Of a DNA stretch of 64,000 nucleotides, positions 18,205 through 25,794 are shown piece after piece. This DNA is from Lysinibacillus contaminans (GTDB lineage: Bacteria; Bacillota; Bacilli; Bacillales_A; Planococcaceae). Below the pieces are notes generated by a model. It worked only from the letters and a program-made list of their open reading frames with translations. It ran no database searches and had not been told where the DNA came from. Position numbers and translations under genes: made by a program. Where the stretch lies: contig NZ_LGRV01000007.1 in the NCBI RefSeq assembly GCF_001278945.1, positions 238,842 to 302,841 on the forward strand. Reading direction: 5' to 3'. Numbering within the stretch: the stretch's first letter is position 1; each line of letters opens with the position of its first letter.

Positions 18205-18301
18205 GATTTTAGAGTGAGACAGAAAGAGAGGCTAAAGTAATGGATAGAACTACATAAAAACTCTTTAATGTTGTTAATTTCTCTTTTAATCAATTTCCTT
18301 G

Positions 18302-18332
18302 TTGTTATTGACGTTAACGTCAATGGTATACT
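18302..18332 (+). promoter_or_regulatory. MerR-type promoter with palindromic operator in a 19-bp spacer
   Basis: TTGTTA (18302-18307) and TATACT (18327-18332) are separated by 19 bp, the overlong spacing typical of MerR-activated promoters. The spacer contains the perfect 16-bp palindrome TTGACGTTAACGTCAA (18308-18323). The first gene downstream encodes a MerR protein, so autoregulation is the natural reading. Confidence 0.85.
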
Positions 18333-18357
18333 GAGGTCAATTGAGAAGGGGGATGAC

Positions 18358-18747
18358 ATGAAAACGATTCAAGAGATAGCCAAACAATTTAAGGTTTCGA
18401 CCCGTACAATTCGATATTATGAAGAACTCGGATTACTCAGACCCGATCGTTCAAATGCCAACCAACGAACCTTTTCAAAAAAAGAAATGGCAAAACTAAA
18501 GTTGATTTTCCGAGGTAAACGTTTTGGTTTTTCGTTAGATGAGATAAAAGAGATGGTGCTGTTATTTGATTTGGATCGTACTGGTGTTCAACAATTAGAG
18601 CGCACTGTCGCATATGGCGAGCAAAAAATGCACGAGATTGATGAAAAAATAGCGGAGCTTACGCAAATGAAAAGCGAATTGCAACAAATGCATGACATGT
18701 TTAGTGAAAAGTTAACTACTTTAAAGGGAGAGATGCTAGATGAATAG
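18358..18747 (+). CDS. MerR family regulator of the acyl-CoA operon
   Basis: A 129-residue protein with an N-terminal winged helix-turn-helix (IAKQFKVSTRTIRYYEELGLLRPDRS), a wing ending KLIFRGKRFGFSLDEI, and a C-terminal coiled-coil dimer helix. It lacks metal-binding cysteines, so it probably senses an organic ligand, perhaps an acyl-CoA. I chose the ATG at 18358, preceded by GAAGGGGG; an upstream in-frame codon at 18268 would place the promoter inside the gene. The end overlaps the next start by 8 nt. MerR proteins of the LiuR type control branched-chain amino acid and fatty acid catabolism in other bacteria; similarity of role is inferred. Confidence 0.88.
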   Translation: MKTIQEIAKQFKVSTRTIRYYEELGLLRPDRSNANQRTFSKKEMAKLKLIFRGKRFGFSLDEIKEMVLLFDLDRTGVQQLERTVAYGEQKMHEIDEKIAELTQMKSELQQMHDMFSEKLTTLKGEMLDE

Positions 18748-20242
18748 TTCAAATTTATTAGCCCGTAATGCCCGAAAGTATCCAATGAATGAAGCTATTA
18801 TTTGTCATGGAAGAAGAATTTCTTATCGTCAACTGGATGAACAAGTGACACGCTTTAGTCATGTTTTACTGGAGCGAGGGATCGAAACAGGTGATAAAGT
18901 AGTTATTTTTATGCCAAATGTATTGGAGTTTGTCGTAAGTTATTTTGCTATTCAACGTATTGGTGCTGTTGTAGTACCTGTCAACGCGAAATTTACATTA
19001 TCAGAAGTAGAATATGTCGTACAGCATGCAGATGCAAAAGCCATTATTGCTCATGAGGCTATTTTTGCAACAGTCGAAAGTATTTCAGCTGTTACACTTA
19101 AGATTAAAACTGGCCAAGTGAAAGACGGATGGCTTAGTTACGATGCACTTATCCAAGAAGCTAGTTCACAAACAATTAACTGCCAATTGAATGAGGAAAA
19201 TGATTCTACAATTTTATATACATCTGGAACAACAGGTAAGCCTAAGGGTGTACTTTTTAGCTATCGAAATATATTAACCGTCGCACAAATGATTGCAATT
19301 GAAATGGAAGTCAAACCGGAAAGTCGCATATTACTGATGATGCCATTAACACATTCAGCACCATTACATTTGTTTTTGATGGCGGGTATGTTAGTGGGGG
19401 CAACAAATGTACTAACACCAACGTTTACACCAGATTTATTCATCGACATGATCGAGCAAGAAAAGACGACACATTTCTTTGGCGCACCTGTAGCGTACTT
19501 ATTAACAGCGCAAATACCGAGGTTACAAACAGCTGATTTGACGTCGATGAAATGGTGGGTTTACGGTGGTGCGCCATTGTCGCAAAGTGAAATTCCTTTT
19601 ATTCAAAATGCATTCCAAACAGACAATTTAACAAGTGTTTACGGCTTAACAGAGGCTGGGCCTAGTGGGGCAATAATGTTTGGAAAGGAACATACGCAGA
19701 AAGCAGGGAGTATTGGTAATCGTGCCCCGTTTGGTACAGAGCTCAGAATTGTTGATGAGAATGGTGAAGATGTGCCAGTCGGTGAGATTGGTGAAATCGC
19801 CTTGTATGGTGAAGGGAATATGAAGGGCTATTACAAGGACGAAGTAGCGACTAAGGCGGTGTTTATAGATGGATGGCTACGCTCTGGCGATTTAGCCCGC
19901 TTCGATGAGGACGGTTATATTTGGATTGTAGATCGTAAAAAGGACGTTATCATTTCAGGCGGGGTAAATATTTATCCGAAAGAAATTGAAGATTGTCTAT
20001 TAAGCTACGAAGGTATTTTTGAAGTGGCAGTTATCGGTGTGCCACATCCACAGTGGGGAGAGACAGTAAAAGCGGTCTATGCTTCAAAGGTAGAAATTGA
20101 TAAAGACGCACTTGAAGCTTACTTAGAGGAGCATTTAGCAAAATATAAAATTCCTCGTATTTTTGAATGCGTGGAGGCACTTCCGCGAAATGCAGCGGGC
20201 AAAATTTTAAAACAGTCGTTGAAGGGACAAGAGGTGAGCTAG
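18740..20242 (+). CDS. AMP-forming acyl-CoA synthetase
   Basis: The 500-residue ANL-superfamily enzyme activates a carboxylic acid to acyl-AMP and then acyl-CoA. The P-loop-like YTSGTTGKPKG, the adenine site VYGLTEAGP, the hinge region GDLARFDEDGYIWIVDRKKD and the C-terminal catalytic lysine region PRNAAGKILK are all present. Chain-length preference cannot be read from sequence. It is translationally overlapped with the MerR gene and sits 1 bp before an acyl-CoA dehydrogenase, so ligation and first oxidation are encoded together. Confidence 0.9.
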   Translation: MNSSNLLARNARKYPMNEAIICHGRRISYRQLDEQVTRFSHVLLERGIETGDKVVIFMPNVLEFVVSYFAIQRIGAVVVPVNAKFTLSEVEYVVQHADAKAIIAHEAIFATVESISAVTLKIKTGQVKDGWLSYDALIQEASSQTINCQLNEENDSTILYTSGTTGKPKGVLFSYRNILTVAQMIAIEMEVKPESRILLMMPLTHSAPLHLFLMAGMLVGATNVLTPTFTPDLFIDMIEQEKTTHFFGAPVAYLLTAQIPRLQTADLTSMKWWVYGGAPLSQSEIPFIQNAFQTDNLTSVYGLTEAGPSGAIMFGKEHTQKAGSIGNRAPFGTELRIVDENGEDVPVGEIGEIALYGEGNMKGYYKDEVATKAVFIDGWLRSGDLARFDEDGYIWIVDRKKDVIISGGVNIYPKEIEDCLLSYEGIFEVAVIGVPHPQWGETVKAVYASKVEIDKDALEAYLEEHLAKYKIPRIFECVEALPRNAAGKILKQSLKGQEVS

Positions 20243-20243
20243 C

Positions 20244-21911
20244 ATGAAAGTATTGCAGCAGGAAGTAGCACGAACAACCAATTTTTTTACGAATGATGAG
20301 ACATTGCATAAACTATTAGAAATGATGCTAGATGAAGAATTTTTAACATATGCAAAGCGTGAATTAACGGATTTGGGTGAACTTTGTGCAGGTGATATTG
20401 ATGTGCGAGCGAAGCATACAGATCGTGAGGGGGAGCCTCGTTTACTGCGTTATGATCAGTATGGTGAAGAAGTGTCAGAGATTTGGGTGAATGAGGGTTA
20501 TAAAAAAACAATTGAAGAAACGTACAATACAGGAATTGTTGGCTATGTGCATAAGGAAATTCCGCAGCTAGGTAGAAAAGGGAATTATGTGTATAGCTTT
20601 GCACAAGGTTACTTGCTGTCACATGCAGAGCCTGGATTTTATTGTCCTGTAACATTAACGATGGCAACAGCTTATTTACTTGATCATTATGCGAGTGATG
20701 AGGTGAAAGAACGATTTTTACCGCATGTATGTGCAACTGGAGATACAGAACTTTATGAGGGTGCGACGTTTTTAACGGAACGGCAGGGAGGCTCGGATGT
20801 CGGGGCGAATGTGGTAAAAGCTGTGCAGGATGGGGGAAGCTATCGTTTATACGGAGAGAAGTATTTTGCTTCAAATGCTGGTATGTGCGGAGTAGCGATG
20901 GTATTAGCGCGTATGGAAGATGCTCCAAAAGGATCGAAAGGTTTAACCTTGTTTGCAGTACCTTGGCGTAGTGAGGATGGCGCAGTTAATCATTTACGCA
21001 TTCGCCGTTTAAAGGATAAACTGGGCGTTAAAGCAGTACCATCAGGTGAGGTTGAGTTCGATGGGGCAATTGCTTATGTCGTTGGCGACCCGAATAAAGG
21101 AATTTATTATATGCTGGAGGCACTAAACTTGTCGCGTATTAGTAATGCAATTTCTTCAATTGGTATTATGCGTCGAGGCTTTTTAGAAGCGAAGCATTAT
21201 GTAACCAATCGCCATGCATTTGGTCAGCCTTTAACACAATATCCAATGATTAAGGATTCATTAGGGAAGTTTGCAGCAAAGCTACACGTAGAGGTAGCCA
21301 CTGTATTTGACTTGATTCAATTGTATGATAGTGTGACAAGTGGTCAAGGTAGCGAGCAAGACATTGTCCTGAACCGTTTATATATTGCTATCATTAAAAA
21401 AGAAACAGCAGAGCAAGCTGTGCATTATGCAAGTGAGGCCATTGAGTTGCATGGCGGGAATGGCTATATTGAAGATTTTGTTACACCTCGTTTATTGCGG
21501 GATGCTCAAGTGCTAACGGTTTGGGAGGGCACAGCGAATATCATGGCGTTAGAATTAATTCGCCTAGTAGACAAATTTAATGCGCATGAGTTGTTTATAA
21601 ATACTATGAAGAAACGACTAGAAAAGCTTGAAACGAATCAATTAGTTGAAATAGTTCATAGTCAACTTGAGAAACTCACTGTACAACTGAACAAATTTAG
21701 TAAATTAGATGAGGCAATGAAAACTTTTGAAGCAAAACAAGTTGCTAAGAAAATGGCACATATGTATGAAAGTGTAGTAGCTGTTGAATGGGCAGTAAAG
21801 TTTGGCGGTAAGTATGAAAAGTTAGCAGATGTTTATTTAGAGGATACGTGGGCGTTACGTGAAATGGGTGCACCAATGAAAACCGTACAGTATTTTGAAG
21901 ACATAATGTAG
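20244..21911 (+). CDS. AidB-like acyl-CoA dehydrogenase
   Basis: A 555-residue flavoprotein, longer than ordinary acyl-CoA dehydrogenases (about 380), with the AidB-type N-terminal extension. FAD and active-site landmarks include TERQGGSDVGAN, HAFGQPL and the C-terminal HGGNGYIEDF...VWEGTANI region that contributes flavin contacts. It probably oxidises an acyl-CoA made by the adjacent ligase; a role in alkylation defence, as for E. coli AidB, is less likely in this operon. Confidence 0.87.
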   Translation: MKVLQQEVARTTNFFTNDETLHKLLEMMLDEEFLTYAKRELTDLGELCAGDIDVRAKHTDREGEPRLLRYDQYGEEVSEIWVNEGYKKTIEETYNTGIVGYVHKEIPQLGRKGNYVYSFAQGYLLSHAEPGFYCPVTLTMATAYLLDHYASDEVKERFLPHVCATGDTELYEGATFLTERQGGSDVGANVVKAVQDGGSYRLYGEKYFASNAGMCGVAMVLARMEDAPKGSKGLTLFAVPWRSEDGAVNHLRIRRLKDKLGVKAVPSGEVEFDGAIAYVVGDPNKGIYYMLEALNLSRISNAISSIGIMRRGFLEAKHYVTNRHAFGQPLTQYPMIKDSLGKFAAKLHVEVATVFDLIQLYDSVTSGQGSEQDIVLNRLYIAIIKKETAEQAVHYASEAIELHGGNGYIEDFVTPRLLRDAQVLTVWEGTANIMALELIRLVDKFNAHELFINTMKKRLEKLETNQLVEIVHSQLEKLTVQLNKFSKLDEAMKTFEAKQVAKKMAHMYESVVAVEWAVKFGGKYEKLADVYLEDTWALREMGAPMKTVQYFEDIM

Positions 21912-21915
21912 TGTG

Positions 21916-21947
21916 TAGGGGCTCTAAATTAGAGTCCCTATTTTTTA
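21916..21947 (+). terminator. Terminator of the MerR-acyl-CoA operon
   Basis: TAGGGGCTCT pairs with AGAGTCCCTA across a short AAAT loop, followed by six T residues. Confidence 0.9.
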
Positions 21948-21971
21948 TCGTTGTATAATTCTATTTTCATG

Positions 21972-21977
21972 TATAAT
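21972..21977 (+). promoter_or_regulatory. Possible -10 element of the riboswitch operon
   Basis: A consensus TATAAT lies about 26 nt upstream of the first riboswitch helix. The best -35 candidate, TTGTAT, is only 15 bp away. Confidence 0.45.
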
Positions 21978-22002
21978 AAGAAAAGATTGAATAAAATGAT
22001 AA

Positions 22003-22200
22003 AGGTTCTTTATCTGCAAAGGATAAAGTGAAAAGGGAAATCGGTGTAATTCCGATGCGGTCCCGCCACTGTAAGTGTGAGTTTTTTCAACCGATGCCAC
22101 TGAAAAATTTTTGGGAAGGCATGAAAAAGCGTTAGTAGCACGAGCCAGGAGACCTGCCTTTATAGAGCAACACTAACAACCTACGAGGATAGGGTGGTGA
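22003..22200 (+). promoter_or_regulatory. Cobalamin (B12) riboswitch aptamer
   Basis: The RNA has the ordered conserved segments of the AdoCbl class: an initial AGGTTC, AAAGGGAA, the GATGCGGTCCCGCCACTGTA core, GCCACTG, GGGAAGGC and the B12 box GAGCCAGGAGACCTGCC at 22142-22158. It should fold around cobalamin and reduce expression of the downstream uptake and salvage genes when the coenzyme is plentiful. Confidence 0.96.
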
Positions 22201-22231
22201 TTTTTTGCGACCGTAATATTGTGCAAGCATC

Positions 22232-22264
22232 GCCTCTCGTTTTTTCTAGACGAGGGGCTTTTTT
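22232..22264 (+). terminator. Expression-platform terminator of the cobalamin riboswitch
   Basis: GCCTCTCG (22232-22239) pairs with CGAGGGGC (22251-22258) and is followed by six T residues. It lies between the aptamer and the first gene, so control is by transcription attenuation. Confidence 0.9.
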
Positions 22265-22282
22265 ATGTTTTGTAAGGTGGAT

Positions 22283-22374
22283 GTCGATAAATTTGAAAAT
22301 GTGGGCGATAAATTCACGAAGTAGGGCGATAAAATGCCAAAGTGTATCGATAAATCACAAAACAGGGCGATAAA
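22283..22374 (+). repeat. Array of five CGATAAA motifs with 20-21-bp period
   Basis: CGATAAA begins at 22285, 22306, 22327, 22348 and 22368, giving spacings of 21, 21, 21 and 20 bp. The preceding triplets are TGT, GGG, GGG, TAT and GGG. It lies between the riboswitch terminator and the ribosome site of the first gene, in the same sense as the gene, as is the related array before the sortase. Confidence 0.88.
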
Positions 22375-22408
22375 GTACGCGCTCCCTTATTATTAGGAGG
22401 ATTCAAGA

Positions 22409-22546
22409 GTGAAAAAGTATTGGGAAATAGGATTATCTGCATTTTTAACAATTGGCTTACTCACGGCATGTAATAAAGAAGAAGTAAAATTAAATCAGCA
22501 AACTGAAGTACCCCGTTCAGCAGATAGACTTGAGGTATTCGCGTGA
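22409..22546 (+). CDS. Very short lipoprotein, probably an amputated cobalamin-binding protein (BtuF)
   Basis: A GTG start after a perfect AGGAGG encodes 45 residues: a lipoprotein signal (MKKYWEIGLSAFLTIGLLTAC, cut here before the last Cys) and only about 25 mature residues. In related B12 ABC operons this position holds a substrate-binding lipoprotein of about 300 residues. No homology-bearing remainder is visible, and the stop overlaps the permease start by 4 nt (GTGA), so the reading frame has been kept for coupling. Either the binding domain was deleted and the peptide survives as a translational starter, or it is a genuine micro-lipoprotein. Confidence 0.75.
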   Translation: MKKYWEIGLSAFLTIGLLTACNKEEVKLNQQTEVPRSADRLEVFA

Positions 22547-23544
22547 GTAGAACAGCCTTAGCTTATATAACGGCAATTACGCTCTTACTAGTCAGCATTT
22601 GGTGTGGTGTATCCATAGGTTCAGTCAACATACCCTTTGAAGTGCTCTGGAATAGAGCGGCAGATGAAACAGCAGCAAATATTCTATGGAAAATTCGTAT
22701 GCCACGCGTGGTACTTGCAGGACTTGTCGGGGCATCACTTGCAATTGCAGGGGCAGCATTCCAAGGACTACTAAAAAACCCACTTGCCGATCCATATACA
22801 TTAGGTGTTTCTTCGGGTGCATCGGTTGGGGCAGTAATGACTTTGTTTTTCGGTATATCCATTCCAGTTGTGGGTATTTACACACTTCCAACATTTAGTA
22901 TGATTGGTGCGGTATTGACGATGGTAGCTGTTATGGGTTTTGCACGGCTTGTAGATCGTTCTCTGAAAATGGAAACGTTGATTTTAACAGGGGTTATTTT
23001 TAGTTCATTTTTAGGTTCCCTCATTTCGTTAATGGTAGCGTTAACGGGTGAGGAGTTACGCCAAATTATTGGTTGGTTGCTCGGGTCTGTATCAATGCGC
23101 GGCTGGCCATATGTACAAATGATTGCGCCGTTTGTTGTGATAGGTTCGGTGATGCTATGGACGCAAAGACGTGAGTTAAATGCGTTATTGTACGGTGAAG
23201 AGCGAGCGAAGCATCTAGGTGTGAATGTAAAACGCAGTAAATATTTAATATTAGCAGGTGGTTCAATGTTAACGGGGGCAGCTGTTGCTGTATCTGGCAC
23301 AATTGGCTTTGTGGGACTCGTTGTTCCTCATATGACACGTATGATCTGGGGCTCGGACCATCGTCATTTATTGCCGTTATCGTTTTTAAATGGCGCAACG
23401 TTACTCATTATTTGTGATTTAGTAGCACGTACTATTATTATGCCGCGTGAGCTCCCAATTGGTGTCATTACAGCGTTTATTGGGGCGCCAGTCTTCTCGT
23501 ATATTTTCTATAAACAACGCAGAAGTAAGGGGGGTCGCGCATGA
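22543..23544 (+). CDS. btuC: Cobalamin/siderophore-type ABC transporter permease (BtuC/FecCD family)
   Basis: A 333-residue polytopic membrane protein with family landmarks RMPRVVLAGLVGASLAIAGA, QGLLKNPLADPYTLGVSSGAS and GFVGLVVPH. The cytoplasmic coupling loop to the ATPase lies near the LGVNVKR segment. Family members import cobalamin or ferric siderophores; the B12 riboswitch and the PduO/CbiZ neighbours identify the substrate as a corrinoid. The GTG start overlaps the lipoprotein stop, and the stop overlaps the ATPase start by 4 nt. Confidence 0.93.
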   Translation: MSRTALAYITAITLLLVSIWCGVSIGSVNIPFEVLWNRAADETAANILWKIRMPRVVLAGLVGASLAIAGAAFQGLLKNPLADPYTLGVSSGASVGAVMTLFFGISIPVVGIYTLPTFSMIGAVLTMVAVMGFARLVDRSLKMETLILTGVIFSSFLGSLISLMVALTGEELRQIIGWLLGSVSMRGWPYVQMIAPFVVIGSVMLWTQRRELNALLYGEERAKHLGVNVKRSKYLILAGGSMLTGAAVAVSGTIGFVGLVVPHMTRMIWGSDHRHLLPLSFLNGATLLIICDLVARTIIMPRELPIGVITAFIGAPVFSYIFYKQRRSKGGRA

Positions 23545-25001
23545 TTACAGTGGAACAGTTATCAGGTGGTTATGGTGACGTACCGATTGTCAAAAATGTA
23601 AGTTTCACGGTTGAGAAGGGGAAAGTGCTAGGCATTTTAGGTCCAAATGGAAGCGGGAAATCGACGTTGCTAAAAGTAATGAGTGGTATCCTGCCCGCAA
23701 CTAGTGGCTCGGTTTTGTTAGATAGAAAAAATATAAAAACTTATAATGCTCGTGCATTAGCAAAGAAAATGGCGGTCCTGCCACAGCTTCATGCAAATGC
23801 TTTTTCGAATTCGGTGCGTGAAGCAGTTTCACTTGGTAGATATCCGCATCAAACGGGCTTTTTCTCTAGCTGGTCAGATAAAGATGAGCAAGCCGTACAA
23901 CATGCAATGGCGCAAACAGGTGTCTTACGCTATGAGAATACACCGATGGAATTTTTATCGGGCGGGGAGCAGCAACGTGTTTTTGTAGCACAAGCGTTAG
24001 CTCAAACAGCAGAAGTGCTATTATTAGATGAACCGACGAACCATTTGGATATTGCGCATCAACGACAAATACTAGATATGGTACGTAAAGAAGCAGTTGA
24101 ATGTGGGTTAACGGTAGTGATGGTGTTACATGACATGAACTTAGCTTCGTTATACTGTGATGAGTTATTATTAATGGAGGATGGGCAAATGCGTGCAATA
24201 GGTGCACCGCATGAGGTGTTAATTGCCTCTCAAATTGAGGAAGTCTACCAGGCACGAGTAACGACGTATTCACATCCGGAAATTCCAAAGCCACAAATTA
24301 CAATGATGCCTGCAACCAGTGAACATCAACCACGAGCAGTCATTACGAAAGAAAATTTTACAGTAGTAGAAGATTTTATTCAGTTAAAGTCAGAAATCCC
24401 GTTAAAAACAATTTCTTCAGCTGTTCATAATCCAGGTATTGGCTGGTATGAATGCTTTTTAAACCGCTCCGTACCAGGTGATTACATCATAAACAATGTA
24501 AAGCAAGAAGTAGCTGGATTTTTACAAAGAGAGAACTTTTCTTTGACGGGAACAGTCGTGATGCTTACAGCTGTTTCTACAAACATGGTTGCCTTGAACG
24601 AATACAAAACCGACTTTGGGAGTGTGTTTGTCATGGTAACAGCTGGTGTTGGCAATGCTGTAGATGTATCGCGTACACATGAACGTCAAGATCAGCCCTA
24701 TGTGGGTACCATTAACACATGGGTCATAATTAATGGCTGTCTATCGGAAGAAGCATTTTTCCAAGCAATGATGACGGCTAACGAGGCGAAGACAAAGGCA
24801 TTACAAACGGAAGATATTCGTGACAAGCGAACGAATACCGTTGCGACAGGAACTGCAACTGATAGCCTCCTCATAGCAGCAACACAAAGAGGGAAAGAAA
24901 TGATATATGGTGGTCCAATAACTGAGGTAGGAAAAGTTATTGGCAGAGGTGTTTTTGAAACGACAGTGCAAGCCATTCACAACTATAAAACGAAAGCTTA
25001 G
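23541..25001 (+). CDS. Cobalamin ABC transporter ATPase fused to adenosylcobinamide amidohydrolase CbiZ
   Basis: Residues 1 to about 255 are the ATPase: Walker A GPNGSGKST, signature LSGGEQQR, Walker B VLLLDEPTNHLD and the H-loop VLHDMN. Residues about 275-486 are a CbiZ domain (HNPGIGWYECFLNR, TAVSTNMVAL, TAGVGNAVDVSR, GTATDSLLIA). CbiZ removes the lower-ligand side chain from imported adenosylcobinamide or pseudo-cobalamin to give adenosylcobyric acid, which allows the cell to rebuild its own cobalamin. The fusion couples import with remodelling at the membrane and is known in some Bacillus relatives. Confidence 0.94.
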   Translation: MITVEQLSGGYGDVPIVKNVSFTVEKGKVLGILGPNGSGKSTLLKVMSGILPATSGSVLLDRKNIKTYNARALAKKMAVLPQLHANAFSNSVREAVSLGRYPHQTGFFSSWSDKDEQAVQHAMAQTGVLRYENTPMEFLSGGEQQRVFVAQALAQTAEVLLLDEPTNHLDIAHQRQILDMVRKEAVECGLTVVMVLHDMNLASLYCDELLLMEDGQMRAIGAPHEVLIASQIEEVYQARVTTYSHPEIPKPQITMMPATSEHQPRAVITKENFTVVEDFIQLKSEIPLKTISSAVHNPGIGWYECFLNRSVPGDYIINNVKQEVAGFLQRENFSLTGTVVMLTAVSTNMVALNEYKTDFGSVFVMVTAGVGNAVDVSRTHERQDQPYVGTINTWVIINGCLSEEAFFQAMMTANEAKTKALQTEDIRDKRTNTVATGTATDSLLIAATQRGKEMIYGGPITEVGKVIGRGVFETTVQAIHNYKTKA

Positions 25002-25013
25002 GAGATGAGAGGA

Positions 25014-25574
25014 ATGAAACTTTACACGAAAACAGGCGACACGGGAAAAACGAGCATTATTGGCGGTCGCGTAGATAAAGACAACTTACGTGTGGAAACA
25101 TACGGTACAATTGATGAACTGAATTCTTTTATCGGCAAGGCGATGAGCGAGTTAGATCGTGAATTATTTAAGGATATTTTAAGTGATTTAGAAACGATTC
25201 AGCATGAGCTTTTTGATGGTGGTGGCGACCTTGCAAATGTGATGAAGGAACGTCATTATAAATTAACAGAAGCACCGATTGAAGCAATGGAGGCCCGTAT
25301 CGATGTCTTGACGGAAGAGGCCCCGCCGTTAGAGCGTTTCATTTTACCTGGAGGTGCACCGGCGGCCGCAACGTTACACATTGCACGTACAGTAGCGCGC
25401 CGAGCAGAGCGTCAAATGGTTACGTTAATGAAGGCGGTTGAAGATGTACCAGCAATTGTACAAAAATACTTAAACCGCTTATCGGATTATTTATTCGCAG
25501 CAGCACGTGTTGTGAATGCACGATTAAAAGTTGCAGACGTAGAGTACGTTCGAAGTGCAAAGGTCTTTAAATAA
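25014..25574 (+). CDS. PduO-type cob(I)alamin adenosyltransferase
   Basis: The 186-residue trimeric enzyme transfers adenosyl from ATP to cob(I)alamin. The N-terminal ATP loop KLYTKTGDTGKTSIIGG, then VETYGTIDELNSFIG and FILPGGAPAAATLHIARTVARRAER are diagnostic. I chose the second ATG (25014) because GGAG lies 9 nt upstream and family members start M-K-(I/L)-Y-T; the ATG at 25005 sits on the ribosome site. It is the last gene of the riboswitch operon and supplies the coenzyme that IcmF, 8 kb downstream, requires. Confidence 0.95.
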   Translation: MKLYTKTGDTGKTSIIGGRVDKDNLRVETYGTIDELNSFIGKAMSELDRELFKDILSDLETIQHELFDGGGDLANVMKERHYKLTEAPIEAMEARIDVLTEEAPPLERFILPGGAPAAATLHIARTVARRAERQMVTLMKAVEDVPAIVQKYLNRLSDYLFAAARVVNARLKVADVEYVRSAKVFK

Positions 25575-25577
25575 TTT

Positions 25578-25623
25578 AAAAAACTACCCTGGAAAATGAT
25601 CATTTTTCAGGGTAGTTTTTTTA
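25578..25623 (+). terminator. Terminator of the cobalamin operon
   Basis: AAAAAACTACCCTG pairs with CAGGGTAGTTTTTT, with further near-perfect pairing inside (AAAATGATCATTTT). Confidence 0.95.
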
Positions 25624-25672
25624 TATGTGAACTATATAATAGTGAATTATCAGAAATATTTATATTTTTATG

Positions 25673-25701
25673 TTGACTGAATGCTCATTCATTATTAGAA
25701 T
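25673..25701 (+). promoter_or_regulatory. fadF promoter with TetR/FadR-like operator in the spacer
   Basis: TTGACT (25673-25678), 17 bp, TAGAAT (25696-25701). The perfect inverted repeat TGAATGCTCATTCA (25678-25691) fills the spacer and has the TGAATG/CATTCA arms of Bacillus FadR boxes, though with a shorter centre. Repressor binding would block RNA polymerase. Confidence 0.78.
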
Positions 25702-25794
25702 GTGAATATAATGGTAAAACGATATACATTTACGTATGAACTAGCAAATTTAATACAAAGAGGGATTCACTAGATTCAAAAGGGGGGACTAATA

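Noticed and set aside
18268..18357. N-terminal extension of the MerR regulator
   Set aside because: It would include the promoter and operator in coding sequence; the ATG at 18358 has the only good ribosome site.
20287..20928. 213-codon minus-strand frame inside the AidB-like gene
   Set aside because: It is completely antisense to a well-supported acyl-CoA dehydrogenase and has a His/Leu-rich shadow composition.
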